Assembly (NCBI GenBank): GCA_035760965.1
Contig: DASTRY010000014.1
Location: 1-64,000 of the forward strand
Length of the DNA: 64,000 nucleotides
Direction of reading: 5' to 3'
DNA from: JADGHX01 sp035760965
GTDB lineage: Bacteria; Pseudomonadota; Gammaproteobacteria; Steroidobacterales; Steroidobacteraceae
The notes under the pieces are model-generated. The model was not told the DNA's origin, did not search any database, and saw only the letters and a program-made list of their open reading frames with translations. The translations under genes were made by a program, and so were the position numbers. Below, one piece after another: positions 24,715 through 34,893 of this stretch. Position 1 is the first letter of the stretch. Each line of letters begins with the position of its first letter.

Positions 24715-25761
24715 TTGGCTCACAGAATCCTGCTGTCCATTGCCGTCGGCACGCTCGCGCTCACGGGCACGGCCCAAGCGCAGTCGTCCCGCGATTACAT
24801 CAGCATCGTCGGCTCCTCGACGGTGTATCCGTTCACCACCGCAGTCGCCGAGCACTTCGGCCGCGCCGGCCAGTTCAAGACGCCGAAGGTCGAGAGCACG
24901 GGGACCGGCGGCGGCCTGAAGCTCTTCTGCAACGGCGTGGGCGTGTCGCACCCGGACATCGCGAACGCCTCGCGCCGCATCAAGCAGAGCGAGATCGACG
25001 CCTGCGCAAAGAACGGCGTCAAGGACATCGTCGAGCTGAAGATCGGCTACGACGGCATCGTTCTCGCTGGCAGCCGCAAGGCGCCGAACCTGAAGCTGTC
25101 CCGCCGCGATGTATACCTCGCGCTCGCCAAGCAGATTCCCGACCCCGCGAATTCGAACACGCTGATCGCCAATCCGAACCGGACGTGGAAGCAAGTCAAC
25201 GCGGCGCTCCCGGATCGGAAGATCGAGGTGCTCGGCCCGCCGCCGACCTCGGGCACGCGCGACGCTTTCGTCGAGCTCTTCATGGAGCCCGGCTGCTCGC
25301 AGTTCGCGTGGATCAAGAGCCTGAAGGACGTCGACGAGGGCCGCTTCAAGCGAGTGTGCGACAGCCTCCGTGAGGACGGCGCGTACATCGAGGCGGGCGA
25401 GAACGACAATCTCATCGTGCAGAAGCTCGAAGCGAATCCGGCCGCGGTCGGTGTCTTCGGCTACAGCTACCTGGAAGAGAACGACGACAAGCTGCAGGGC
25501 AGCTTGATCGAGGGCGTCGGGCCGGTGTTCGAGGCGATCGCCTCGGGCAAGTATCCGGCCGCGCGCCCGCTGTTCATCTATGTGAAGAAGGCGCACATCG
25601 GCGTGATCCCGGGTATCCAGGAGTTCCTGGCCGAGTACACGAGCGACAAGGCGCTCGGCGAGGAGGGCTATCTCGCCGACAAGGGCCTCATTCCGCCGAG
25701 CTCCGCGGAGCGCACCACCGTGCGCGCCGACGCGACGGCGCTGAAGAACGTGAAGCTCTGA
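24715..25761 (+). CDS. pstS: Phosphate ABC transporter periplasmic binding protein
   Basis: 348 aa. The signal peptide ends near TAQAQ. The mature protein starts SRDYISIVGSSTVYPFTTAV, the phosphate-binding P-loop-like motif of PstS; TGTGGGLKLFCNG, ASRRIKQSE and TSGTRDAFVELF follow as in the PstS-like (PBP_like_2) family. The TTG start with GGAGG six bases away is preferred over a GTG at 24685. It delivers phosphate to PstCA. First gene of a pstS-porin-pstCAB run, divergent from dapE. Confidence 0.93.
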   Translation: MAHRILLSIAVGTLALTGTAQAQSSRDYISIVGSSTVYPFTTAVAEHFGRAGQFKTPKVESTGTGGGLKLFCNGVGVSHPDIANASRRIKQSEIDACAKNGVKDIVELKIGYDGIVLAGSRKAPNLKLSRRDVYLALAKQIPDPANSNTLIANPNRTWKQVNAALPDRKIEVLGPPPTSGTRDAFVELFMEPGCSQFAWIKSLKDVDEGRFKRVCDSLREDGAYIEAGENDNLIVQKLEANPAAVGVFGYSYLEENDDKLQGSLIEGVGPVFEAIASGKYPAARPLFIYVKKAHIGVIPGIQEFLAEYTSDKALGEEGYLADKGLIPPSSAERTTVRADATALKNVKL

Positions 25762-25797
25762 CCCACGACAACACACCTCCGCCAGAGGAAAGATCGC

Positions 25798-27162
25798 ATG
25801 AGAATGGTTTCTATAGCCGCGGCCGCTGCGGTCCTGTCGAGTGTCGCCTGCGTTCCGGCGGCGCGCGCCCAAGCGAGCGCCGAGCTCGAGCAGCTGAAAG
25901 CGCAGCTGCAGGCCTTGCAGGTCAAGGTCGACGCGCTCGAGAAGTCGCAGAGCGCGCAGGCTGAAACGCAGGACAAGACGCTGGATGCGATCGCGCAGCA
26001 GCGCGCGAACGTCGGCGACTGGGTCAGCCGCTTCACGTGGCAGGGCGACTTTCGCTATCGCAACGAAGACATCAAGCAGGAACTCGTCGCGCGGGAACGC
26101 AATCGCGATCGCATTCGCGTTCGCGCCGGGTTCGTCGCGAAGGTGAACGACACAGTCACGACGGAATTCCAGCTCACCTCCAGCGAGCCGCTCTCGAACG
26201 GCGGCTATGGCGATGCGCGCTCATCGAACCAGACGCTCACGGACGTGAGCTCGCGCAAGCGCATCTTCTTCGATACCGCCTTCGCGCAGTGGGCGCCGAC
26301 CGCCAACGTGAAGGCGACCTTCGGCAAGATGCGGTATCCGTTCGTGCGGCCGACCGGCTCGCTGTTCTTCGACGGCGACATCAATCCCGAAGGGATCGCG
26401 CTCAACTGGCAGCAGGGCACGGGGTCGACGCCGCTCGGATTTTTCGCCTCGGCATTCTATTACCAGCTCACCGAACGCGCCGCGGCGGCCGATTCGACGA
26501 TGAGCGGTGCCCAGATTGGTTGGCGCGGCAATCTTGCGGACGCGGCACGGCTCACCCTTGCTGCGAGTTACTTCGACAACGGTGCCGTCCAGGGCTGGAA
26601 TGCCGTGCAGGACGCGACGCTGCCGGGCAATGCATTCGGCAACACTACGACGAATAGCGCCGCCGTCTGCCGGCCCGGAGTGATCACGGCGACGAGCACC
26701 GCCTGCATCGCGAACGACTTCAACATCGTGGAAGGGATGGCGGAGTTGTCGGTGCAGCTTGGCGGTCAGCCGCTGATCTTCGCGATCGACTATGCGCGCA
26801 ACACCAAGGCGGACTTCGCGGCCGGCCCGACGTCGCCAAGCGGTCTCGACACCGCGTACATGACCGGCCTCCAGTACGGTCGCGTGACGGGCAGACAGTC
26901 CTGGGAGCTGGGTTACGCGTATCAGAAGATCGAGAACGATGCGCTCTACGGTCAGTGGATCGACTCCGATTTCGCCGGCGGCGTGACGGGCTCGAAGGGG
27001 CACGTGTTCAAGGTGGGTTACGGCTTCGGCCGCAATTTCCGTATCAACGGCACGTATTTCCTCAACGACACGAACATCGATGTGCCAGTGACGATCGGCG
27101 GCGTGCCCGTGAACGATCGCACGTATCGTCGTCTGCAGATCGATCTGAACGTCGCGTTCTGA
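25798..27162 (+). CDS. Putative outer-membrane porin with N-terminal coiled coil
   Basis: 454 aa. The signal peptide (…ARAQA) precedes a short coiled coil (~25-65, LEQLKAQLQALQVKVDALEK) of the type that trimeric porins use near peptidoglycan. A beta-barrel follows with alternating strands and a terminal Phe (RRLQIDLNVAF). It resembles the 'putative porin' family (PF16930) with FRYRNEDI and FGKMRYPFVRP. Lying 36 bases after pstS and before pstCAB, it probably serves phosphate or phosphate-ester entry across the outer membrane, as OprP/OprO do in Pseudomonas; this role is inferred from position. Confidence 0.85.
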   Translation: MRMVSIAAAAAVLSSVACVPAARAQASAELEQLKAQLQALQVKVDALEKSQSAQAETQDKTLDAIAQQRANVGDWVSRFTWQGDFRYRNEDIKQELVARERNRDRIRVRAGFVAKVNDTVTTEFQLTSSEPLSNGGYGDARSSNQTLTDVSSRKRIFFDTAFAQWAPTANVKATFGKMRYPFVRPTGSLFFDGDINPEGIALNWQQGTGSTPLGFFASAFYYQLTERAAAADSTMSGAQIGWRGNLADAARLTLAASYFDNGAVQGWNAVQDATLPGNAFGNTTTNSAAVCRPGVITATSTACIANDFNIVEGMAELSVQLGGQPLIFAIDYARNTKADFAAGPTSPSGLDTAYMTGLQYGRVTGRQSWELGYAYQKIENDALYGQWIDSDFAGGVTGSKGHVFKVGYGFGRNFRINGTYFLNDTNIDVPVTIGGVPVNDRTYRRLQIDLNVAF

Positions 27163-27206
27163 GGTTCTGTCCGTGACGGGAATCGGGCAGACTTCGCCCC
27201 CGCAAA

Positions 27207-27240
27207 CGGGCCCGGCTGTGCGTGAGCGCAGCCGGGCCCG
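27207..27240 (+). terminator. GNRA-loop hairpin between porin and pstC
   Basis: A 12-bp perfect stem (CGGGCCCGGCTG / CAGCCGGGCCCG) is extended by three more pairs (one of them G-U) and capped by GTGA. No T-run follows, only GATTT, so it may attenuate or protect rather than fully stop the transcript. Confidence 0.6.
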
Positions 27241-27267
27241 AGATTTCGAGGACATCGACACGACTCT

Positions 27268-28656
27268 ATGACACCAGCGGCTCTTCTCGTCGCGCTCGTC
27301 GGTCTGACGCTGGTTGCTTACGCGGTGGGCAAACAACGCGCGCGCGCGGTCGTCGGCGGGCTCCGCGGCATTCGGAATCTGCATTCGCTGCCGAGTTACT
27401 ACGGCGCGCTGACGGCGCTCTGGTGCGCCGTTCCGGCGCTGCTCGTGCTCGCACTTTGGCTGGCGTTTCAGGATTCGATCATCTCCGCGATCGTCACGAA
27501 GCACTTGCCGCCGCACGTGCAACAGCTGCCGCCGGCGGAGCTCGGTCTCGCGCTCAACGACGTGCGCAACGTCGTCGCGGGGAATGTGTCGCCGGCTGCG
27601 GCGCGCCCGGAGATTCGAGCGGCCGCAGCGGAATTTCAGCAGTTGCGCAGCACGGCGCGACTCGCGCTGACGGTGCTCGTTATCACGATGGGCGTCGTCG
27701 GAATGCTGATCGTGCGGTCGCGGATCTCCGCGCCGTTCCGTGCACGGAATGCCGTCGAGCGCCTGATCAAGTGGGCGCTGATCGGGTCGTCGTTGATCGC
27801 AGTGCTGACGACGGTGGGCATCATCGCGTCGGTCGCGGTCGAAGGGCTGCGATTCTTCGGCAAGGTGCCGTGGTACGAGTTTCTGTTCGGCCTGCACTGG
27901 AGCCCGCAGACCGCCATCCGCCCGGACCAAGTCGGCTCCTCCGGCGCCTTCGGCGCAATCCCGCTCTTTTGGGGCACGCTCATGATTTCGGGAATCGCGA
28001 TGCTGATCGCGGTCCCGATCGGGCTCTTCTCGGCGATCTATCTGGCGGAGTATGCGCATCGCCGCTTTCGCGCGTGGACCAAGCCGTTCCTCGAGATCCT
28101 CGCGGGCATCCCGACCGTCGTGTATGGCTTTTTTGCGGCGCTGACCGTCGGGCCCGCGCTGCGCACGTGGGGCGAAGCGCTCGGTCTGAACGTGGCATCG
28201 GAGAGCGCGCTCGCCGCCGGGCTCGTCATGGGCATCATGATCGTGCCGTTCGTCTCTTCGCTCGCGGACGACATGATCACGGCGGTTCCCCAGTCGTTGC
28301 GCGACGGTGCGTATGCCCTCGGCGCGACCAAGTCCGAGACGATCAAGCAGGTGGTGATGCCTGCGGCGCTTCCCGGCATCGTCGGCGGGGTGCTGCTCGC
28401 GATTTCCCGCGCGATCGGCGAGACGATGATCGTCGTGATGGCCGCCGGACTCGCCGCGAATCTCACGGCCAATCCGTTCGAAGCCGTGACGACCGTGACG
28501 GTGCAGATCGTGACGCTGCTCGTCGGAGACCAGGAGTTCGATAGTCCGAAGACGCTCGCCGCCTTCGCGCTCGGCCTCGTGCTGTTCCTCGTGACCCTCG
28601 GGCTCAACGTTCTCGCCCTGCACATCGTGAAGAAGTACCGGGAACAATATGAGTGA
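27268..28656 (+). CDS. pstC: Phosphate ABC transporter permease PstC
   Basis: Inner-membrane permease of 462 aa, longer than E. coli PstC (319). The extra ~160 residues are an N-terminal module with three hydrophobic helices and a periplasmic segment (QDSIISAIVTKHLPPHVQQL…), corresponding to the known PstC N-terminal domain of many proteobacteria. The core has FLFGLHWSPQ, FGAIPLFWGTL and the EAA loop LRDGAYALGATKSETIKQVV-type contact site for PstB. It overlaps pstA by 8 bases. Confidence 0.95.
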   Translation: MTPAALLVALVGLTLVAYAVGKQRARAVVGGLRGIRNLHSLPSYYGALTALWCAVPALLVLALWLAFQDSIISAIVTKHLPPHVQQLPPAELGLALNDVRNVVAGNVSPAAARPEIRAAAAEFQQLRSTARLALTVLVITMGVVGMLIVRSRISAPFRARNAVERLIKWALIGSSLIAVLTTVGIIASVAVEGLRFFGKVPWYEFLFGLHWSPQTAIRPDQVGSSGAFGAIPLFWGTLMISGIAMLIAVPIGLFSAIYLAEYAHRRFRAWTKPFLEILAGIPTVVYGFFAALTVGPALRTWGEALGLNVASESALAAGLVMGIMIVPFVSSLADDMITAVPQSLRDGAYALGATKSETIKQVVMPAALPGIVGGVLLAISRAIGETMIVVMAAGLAANLTANPFEAVTTVTVQIVTLLVGDQEFDSPKTLAAFALGLVLFLVTLGLNVLALHIVKKYREQYE

Positions 28657-30001
28657 GCGCACGCAGGACCTGTCGAGCGCCGCGGCGGCAACCGCCGCGC
28701 CACCGGCTGTCTCGCGGCGCTCGCCGCAGGAAACTCGAGCGCGCGTCGCGAAGAGCTTGCGCCGGCGGTACTGGGCGGAGCAGCGCTTTCGGCTCTACGG
28801 CATGCTCGCCGTGTTCGTCGGCATCGCGTTCGTCGTGTTCCTGTTCGCGACGATCTTCATGAAGGGCGCGTCGGTCTTCCGCCAGTCGTACGTGAAGCTC
28901 GATGTGTTCTACGACCCGGCCATCATCGATCCGGCGGGCACGCGCAAGCCCAACGACATTCGCGACGCCGACTATCAGGCGATCGTGCGCGCGGCGTTGA
29001 AGGAGCGCTTTCCGCAGGTGGAAGGGCGTAAGAACGTGCGCGACCTCGGCCGGCTCGTGAGCAGCGGCGCCGCCTTCGACCTGCGCGATCGTGTCGTGAG
29101 CAACCCGAGCCTCATCGGCGAGCGCGAGACGCAATGGGTGCTCGCGAGCGACGATGTCGACCTGCTCATGAAGAACAAGCTGCCCCACGCCGGCAGCGGT
29201 GATGGCGGCCCGTTGTCCGCTCAGCAACTCGAGTGGATCACGGCTCTGGAAAAGGCGGATGCGCTCGAGCTGCGCTTCAACAAGACGTTCTTCACGCACG
29301 GCGACTCGCGCGAGCCGGAGCAGGCCGGCGTGTGGGGCGCCGTGATGGGCTCGGCGTTCACGCTCGTTCTGACGCTCGTGCTGTCCTTTCCGATCGGCGT
29401 GGCGGCCGCGATCTACCTCGAAGAATTCGCGCACAAGAACCGCTGGACCGATCTCATCGAAGTGAACATCAACAACCTCGCGGCCGTGCCGTCCATCGTG
29501 TTCGGTCTACTCGGGCTGGCGGTGTTCATCGGGTTCTTCGGTTTGCCGCGCTCGGCGCCCCTCGTGGGCGCGCTCGTGCTGACGCTCCTGACGTTGCCCA
29601 CGATCATCATCGCCTCGCGCGCCGCGCTGAAAAGCGTGCCGCCGTCGATCCGCGATGCGGCCCTCGCGATGGGTGCATCGCAGGTCCAGATGGTCGTGCA
29701 TCACGTGCTGCCGCTCGCGATGCCCGGCATGCTGACCGGCACCATCATCGGCATGGCTCGCGCTCTCGGTGAAACGGCTCCGCTCCTGATGATCGGCATG
29801 GTGGCGTTCATCGTGGACGTGCCGAAGGGGTTCACCGATCCGGCCACCGTGTTGCCGGTGCAGGTGTTCCTGTGGTCGGATAGCCCGGAGCGCGCATTCG
29901 TCGAGCGCACATCGGGGGCCATCATCGTGCTGCTCGCGTTCCTCGTCATCATGAACGCGGCGGCAGTCGTGCTGCGCAATCGCTTCGAAAAACGCTGGTA
30001 A
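28649..30001 (+). CDS. pstA: Phosphate ABC transporter permease PstA
   Basis: 450 aa. The N-terminal half (~60-210) is a DUF3333-type periplasmic extension after a first helix (YGMLAVFVGIAFVVFLFATIF). The C-terminal permease core has FPIGVAAAIYLEEFA, LAAVPSIVFGLLGLAVF and the EAA loop IRDAALAMGASQVQMVVHHV for ATPase contact. The start overlaps the pstC stop, and pstB begins 7 bases after its stop, so pstCAB is one translationally coupled unit. Confidence 0.95.
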   Translation: MSERTQDLSSAAAATAAPPAVSRRSPQETRARVAKSLRRRYWAEQRFRLYGMLAVFVGIAFVVFLFATIFMKGASVFRQSYVKLDVFYDPAIIDPAGTRKPNDIRDADYQAIVRAALKERFPQVEGRKNVRDLGRLVSSGAAFDLRDRVVSNPSLIGERETQWVLASDDVDLLMKNKLPHAGSGDGGPLSAQQLEWITALEKADALELRFNKTFFTHGDSREPEQAGVWGAVMGSAFTLVLTLVLSFPIGVAAAIYLEEFAHKNRWTDLIEVNINNLAAVPSIVFGLLGLAVFIGFFGLPRSAPLVGALVLTLLTLPTIIIASRAALKSVPPSIRDAALAMGASQVQMVVHHVLPLAMPGMLTGTIIGMARALGETAPLLMIGMVAFIVDVPKGFTDPATVLPVQVFLWSDSPERAFVERTSGAIIVLLAFLVIMNAAAVVLRNRFEKRW

Positions 30002-30007
30002 GTCAGA

Positions 30008-30934
30008 GTGAGCTCGAACATCGATTCCACTGCCGTCGAGACGAAACGCGACCCTGCCGTCGCCTCGCCGGATGCCGGCCTCAACGTCAAGCCGAGCGCA
30101 CGCCGCCCGGCGACTGGGGCTCCCGAGTCGCTGGTCACGAGCGGCGAGGTGCAGACCGTCGGGACGGTCACGGTCGAGAATCCGGTGTTCTCGTGTCGCC
30201 ACGTCGACGTGTTCTACGGCGAGAAGCACGCGATCAAGAACGTCAGCATCGATATCGGGCGCGAGCAGGTGCTCGCGATGATCGGGCCGTCGGGCTGCGG
30301 CAAGTCGACGTTCCTGCGCTGCCTGAATCGCATGAACGACACAATCGTCGGCGCACGCGTGACCGGCTCCATCCTGCTCGATGGCAAGGACATCCACGAC
30401 CGCAAGCAGGACGTGGTGCAGCTGCGCGCGCGTGTCGGCATGGTGTTCCAGAAGCCGAACCCGTTTCCGAAGTCCATCTACGAGAACGTCGCGTACGGGC
30501 CGCGCATTCATGGGCTCGCGGCGGATCGTGTGGAGCTCGACGAGATCGTGCAGACGAGCTTGCGGCGCGCGGGCCTCTGGGACGAGGTGAAGGATCGGCT
30601 CTCGCAGCCCGGCACGAGCTTGTCGGGCGGCCAGCAGCAGAGGCTGTGCATCGCGCGCGCCATCGCGGTGAATCCGGAAGTCATTCTGATGGACGAGCCG
30701 TGCTCGGCGCTCGATCCCATCGCGACGGCCAAGATCGAAGACCTGATCGACGAGCTGCGCGCGAGCTACGCGATCGTGATCGTGACCCACTCAATGCAGC
30801 AGGCGGCGCGCGTGTCACAGCGCACAGCGTACTTCCACCTGGGCTCGCTCATCGAGGTCGGTGAAACCGATCGCGTTTTCACGAACCCGCGGCACAAGCT
30901 GACGGAAGACTACATCACGGGCCGCTTCGGCTGA
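30008..30934 (+). CDS. pstB: Phosphate ABC transporter ATPase PstB
   Basis: 308 aa. ABC ATPase with Walker A GPSGCGKST, Q-loop VFQKPNPFP, signature LSGGQQQR, Walker B VILMDEPCSALDP and switch His in VTHSMQQA. A ~55-residue polar N-terminal extension (Ser/Pro/Ala/Arg-rich), absent from E. coli PstB (257 aa), precedes FSCRHVDVFYGEKHAIKNVS. The GTG start at 30008 lies 7 bases after pstA. Drives PstSCA import and signals phosphate status via PhoU. Confidence 0.96.
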   Translation: MSSNIDSTAVETKRDPAVASPDAGLNVKPSARRPATGAPESLVTSGEVQTVGTVTVENPVFSCRHVDVFYGEKHAIKNVSIDIGREQVLAMIGPSGCGKSTFLRCLNRMNDTIVGARVTGSILLDGKDIHDRKQDVVQLRARVGMVFQKPNPFPKSIYENVAYGPRIHGLAADRVELDEIVQTSLRRAGLWDEVKDRLSQPGTSLSGGQQQRLCIARAIAVNPEVILMDEPCSALDPIATAKIEDLIDELRASYAIVIVTHSMQQAARVSQRTAYFHLGSLIEVGETDRVFTNPRHKLTEDYITGRFG

Positions 30935-31048
30935 GCGGCGGCGATAGGCGGCGACCACGCGCGCAATCTCGGGCGCCACATCGAGGCGATGGGGCAGGAG
31001 CGCCGGACGGTCTCAGAGGCGGCCGCTGCGGCTACGCACAGCAGCTAG
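30935..31048 (+). pseudogene. Probable C-terminal relic of a second phoU
   Basis: Directly after the pstB stop and in the same frame, 37 codons read AAAIGGDHARNLGRHIEAMGQ… to a TAG. This aligns with the PhoU signature IGDHAKNISEYVIYM of the intact phoU in this window, with one extra Gly. phoU normally follows pstB in many bacteria, which supports a relic, but the match is short and has no start of its own. The remaining ~60 bases to the pit stop hold nothing recognised. Confidence 0.35.
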
Positions 31049-31106
31049 CGGTGCGAGGCGCACGTGCCGTGAGATCCCGCGAACGCGCCGCTATTGGTAC
31101 GCAAGG

Positions 31107-32111
31107 CTAGAAGAGCAGGGCGCCAATCCACCACGCCACTGCCGCGATCAGCGCGGCAGCAGGTATCGTGATCACCCACGCGAGCACGATGTTGCCCGCA
31201 ACACCCCAGCGCACAGCGGACACGCGCTGCGCCGTGCCGACGCCGATGATCGCGCCCGTGATGGTGTGCGTCGTCGAAACGGGCACGCCGAGGCTCGACG
31301 CGAGAAACAGAGTGATGGCGCCGCCCGTCTCCGCCGCAAAGCCGCCGACGGGACGCAGCTTCGTGATCTTCTGTCCCATCGTCTTCACGATGCGCCACCC
31401 GCCGAAGAGGGTTCCGAGACCGATCGCCACGTAACAACTCACGATGACCCAGTAGGGCAGGTGAGTCGTCGACGCGTGCCCTGACGAGATCAGCAGCATC
31501 CAGATGATGCCCATGGTTTTCTGCGCGTCGTTGCTGCCGTGGCCCACGCTATAGAGGGCCGACGACACCAGCTGCACGCGCCGAAACAGCATGTCGACAC
31601 CGCGCGGCGACGACCGAAAAAAGATCCACGACACGGCGATCATGATGAGCGCGCCGAGCAGCAGCCCGAGCACTGGCGAGATGACGATGAACGCGGTCGT
31701 CTTGAGGATGCCCGGCGCGAGGAGCGGCGCCGTGCCGGCTTTCGCCATCGCCGCACCGATGAGCCCGCCGATCAAGGCATGCGAGGAGCTCGAGGGCATC
31801 CCGTAGTACCACGTGATCACGTTCCACGCGATCGCGCCGATCAATGCGCCGAAGATGAGCCGCGCATCGACGAACGGCGTCGCGACGATCCCCTTGCCGA
31901 CGGTGGCCGCGACGTGCACGTCGAACACCGCCACCGCGACGACGTTGAAGCACGCCGCCCACGCGACCGCCTGGTACGGCTTCAGCACGCCGGTCGAGAC
32001 GACCGTGGCGATCGAATTCGCCGCGTCGTGGAAGCCGTTCAGGAAGTCGAAGACGAGGGCCAGCGCGACGAGCAATGCCAGCGCCGTGAACGCGACCGAG
32101 CCGTCTACCAT
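31107..32111 (-). CDS. pit: Low-affinity inorganic phosphate transporter (Pit/PiT family)
   Basis: 334 aa, ~10 hydrophobic helices. The two family signatures are DFLNGFHDAANSIATVV near the N-terminus and YSVGHGSNDAQKTMGIIWM in the second half. WYYGMPSSSSHALIGGL and GVPVSTTHTITGAIIGVG are the paired inverted PiT repeats. It imports metal-phosphate with protons. The start at 32111 overlaps the DUF47 stop (TGATG), so the two are translationally coupled. Confidence 0.94.
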   Translation of the reverse strand: MVDGSVAFTALALLVALALVFDFLNGFHDAANSIATVVSTGVLKPYQAVAWAACFNVVAVAVFDVHVAATVGKGIVATPFVDARLIFGALIGAIAWNVITWYYGMPSSSSHALIGGLIGAAMAKAGTAPLLAPGILKTTAFIVISPVLGLLLGALIMIAVSWIFFRSSPRGVDMLFRRVQLVSSALYSVGHGSNDAQKTMGIIWMLLISSGHASTTHLPYWVIVSCYVAIGLGTLFGGWRIVKTMGQKITKLRPVGGFAAETGGAITLFLASSLGVPVSTTHTITGAIIGVGTAQRVSAVRWGVAGNIVLAWVITIPAAALIAAVAWWIGALLF

Positions 32112-32752
32112 CACGCGTGCTCGAGCACGACGCCTTCGATGATGTTCGCGACGTTCTCGCACTGATCCGTCGCGGCTTCGAGCAGCTGATACACCGCCTC
32201 GAGCTTGACGAGCTGGCGGGTGTCGCTCTCCTCACGGAAGAGCTTGGAGATGCCGTTGCGCATCACCTTGTCCGCCTCCGATTCGAGCGAATCGATCTCG
32301 TTGCACAGCCGCAGGGTCGTCGCGGAATCCTCGAGCGTCGCGAGGCCGTGCACCGCCTTCTCCACCCGGATGCAGCACTCCCGCAGCAGCTCGGCCAGCT
32401 GCACGGCCTCCGGAGTGAGGCGCTGGATATCGTAGAGCTGCAGCGCTTCCGCCGTATCCTGGATCAAGTCCAGTACGTCATCCATGCGCGAGATCAACCT
32501 GTGAATGTCGTCCCGGTCGAGCGGGGTGACGAACGTCTTGTGCAGCAGCGAGACCGTCTCGCGGGTCACCCGGTCCGCGGCATGCTCGAGCTCGAGGATG
32601 CGATTCACCCGCGCCGACCGGTTTTCGGCGTCGTCGAAGGACTGGAGCAATTCGACGAGCGCCGTAGCTCCTTTGACGACATAGTCCGCGTGCTGATCGA
32701 ACAGCGTGAAAAATCGCCCCTCACGGGGCATCAGCCTCGAGAACAGTCGCAT
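32111..32752 (-). CDS. DUF47 / PhoU-like phosphate transport accessory protein
   Basis: 213-residue all-helical protein of the DUF47 (YkaA/TIGR00153) family, a distant PhoU homologue: FFTLFDQHADYVVKGA, ELEHAADRVTRETVSLLHKTFVTPLDRDDIHRLISRMDDVLD and LEAATDQCENVANIIEG. Members are typically encoded next to Pit transporters and influence their activity; here it precedes pit with a one-base stop-start overlap. Confidence 0.92.
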   Translation of the reverse strand: MRLFSRLMPREGRFFTLFDQHADYVVKGATALVELLQSFDDAENRSARVNRILELEHAADRVTRETVSLLHKTFVTPLDRDDIHRLISRMDDVLDLIQDTAEALQLYDIQRLTPEAVQLAELLRECCIRVEKAVHGLATLEDSATTLRLCNEIDSLESEADKVMRNGISKLFREESDTRQLVKLEAVYQLLEAATDQCENVANIIEGVVLEHA

Positions 32753-32849
32753 CGACGACTCCGCGGATCAATTCGTATGACAATGGGCAATGATCGCATA
32801 TTGAAACGCGCGCATCGCCATTCGTGTCCGCGCCGCCGGCGCGGGGGCC

Positions 32850-33670
<821 letters not shown>

Positions 33671-33674
<4 letters not shown>

Positions 33675-34876
33675 GTCGATCTGTGTTGTGAAAGGAAGGA
33701 GCGTATCCGTTCCGCGGCGACGATGCACTGCTCGACGCTCGCCGTGAGCGAGATGCGAATGCGGCCGCGTCCCGGATTGATGCCGTTCGCGTCGCGCGCG
33801 AGATAGCTGCCCGGCAGGACCGTGAGGTTCTGCGACGCGAAGAGCTCGCGCGTGAACGCTTCGTCGTCGCCCCCGACATCCGGCCAGAGATAGAAGGCGC
33901 CATCGGGCTGTGTCACGTTCATGACAGGCGCCAGGATCGGCAGCACGCGCGCGAACTTCTCCTGATACAGGCGGCGGTTCTGCGCGGCATGCGCATCGTC
34001 GTTCCACGCGGCGACGCTCGCGAGCTGCGTGGGCACGGCCATGGCGCTGCCGTGATAAGTGCGATAGAGCAGAAAGCGCGACATCAGCGAGGGATCGCCG
34101 GCGACGAATCCGGATCGCAGGCCGGGCACGCTCGAGCGCTTCGAGAGGCTGTGGAACACGGCGCACCGCTCGAGCTTCGAGCGGCCCGTCGACACGCACG
34201 CGTTCAGCAGGCTCGGCGGCGGGTTCGCCTCGTCCAGATAGATCTCGGCGTAGCACTCGTCGACGGCGATGACGAAGTCGTAGCGATCGGCGAGCTCCAG
34301 TGCCCGGGCGAGATAGCTCGCCGGCGCGATCGCGCCTGCCGGGTTGCCGGGATTGCAGAGGAACAGGAGCTGACAACGCCGCCAGATTTCAGCCGGCACC
34401 GCATCGAGGTCGGGGAGGTAGCGAGTCGACGCGGTCGTGTTGAGAAAGTAGGGCTGCGCACCGGCGAGCAGCGTCGCGCCTTCGTAGATCTGATAGAACG
34501 GGTTCGGCATTGCAACCAGCGCGTCGGGCTTGCCCTCGACGACGCATTGGACGAAAGCGAACAACGCTTCGCGTGTGCCGTTCACCGGCAAGACCATCGT
34601 CTCCGCGTTCACGGCGTTCGCAGGCAGCGAATAGCGGCGTTCGAGCCAGCGCGCCGCGGCAGTCCGCAGCTCGATGAGCCCGACGGTTGCGGGATAGCTG
34701 CCCAGCCGATGCAGGTTCGCGCGCAACGTGTCCAGGATGAACGCCGGCGGCTCGTGCTGCGGCTCACCGATCGACATTGCGATGTGCGGCAGGTCGGACG
34801 GCGGCGTGACGCCGGCCTTCAGGCGCGCGAGGCGCTCGAAGGGATACGGGTGGAGCAGGCTCAGCCGTGGGTTCAT
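33671..34876 (-). CDS. dapC: Succinyldiaminopimelate transaminase
   Basis: 401-residue class I/II PLP aminotransferase converting N-succinyl-2-amino-6-ketopimelate to N-succinyl-LL-DAP. The start at Met34876 gives MNPRLSLLHPYPFERLARL, the family N-terminus. Seen: LCNPGNPAGA (PLP-ring Asn), VIAVDECYAEIY (Asp), the Schiff-base Lys in SLSKRSSVPGLRSGF, and RIRISLT (carboxylate Arg). DapC rather than ArgD is indicated by coupling to dapD. Confidence 0.93.
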
Positions 34877-34893
34877 GTCGGTCTCCGCGCGCG

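Noticed and set aside
26221..28662. An 813-codon minus-strand frame opposite the porin and pstC
   Set aside because: Antisense shadow with low-complexity charged composition; no family features.
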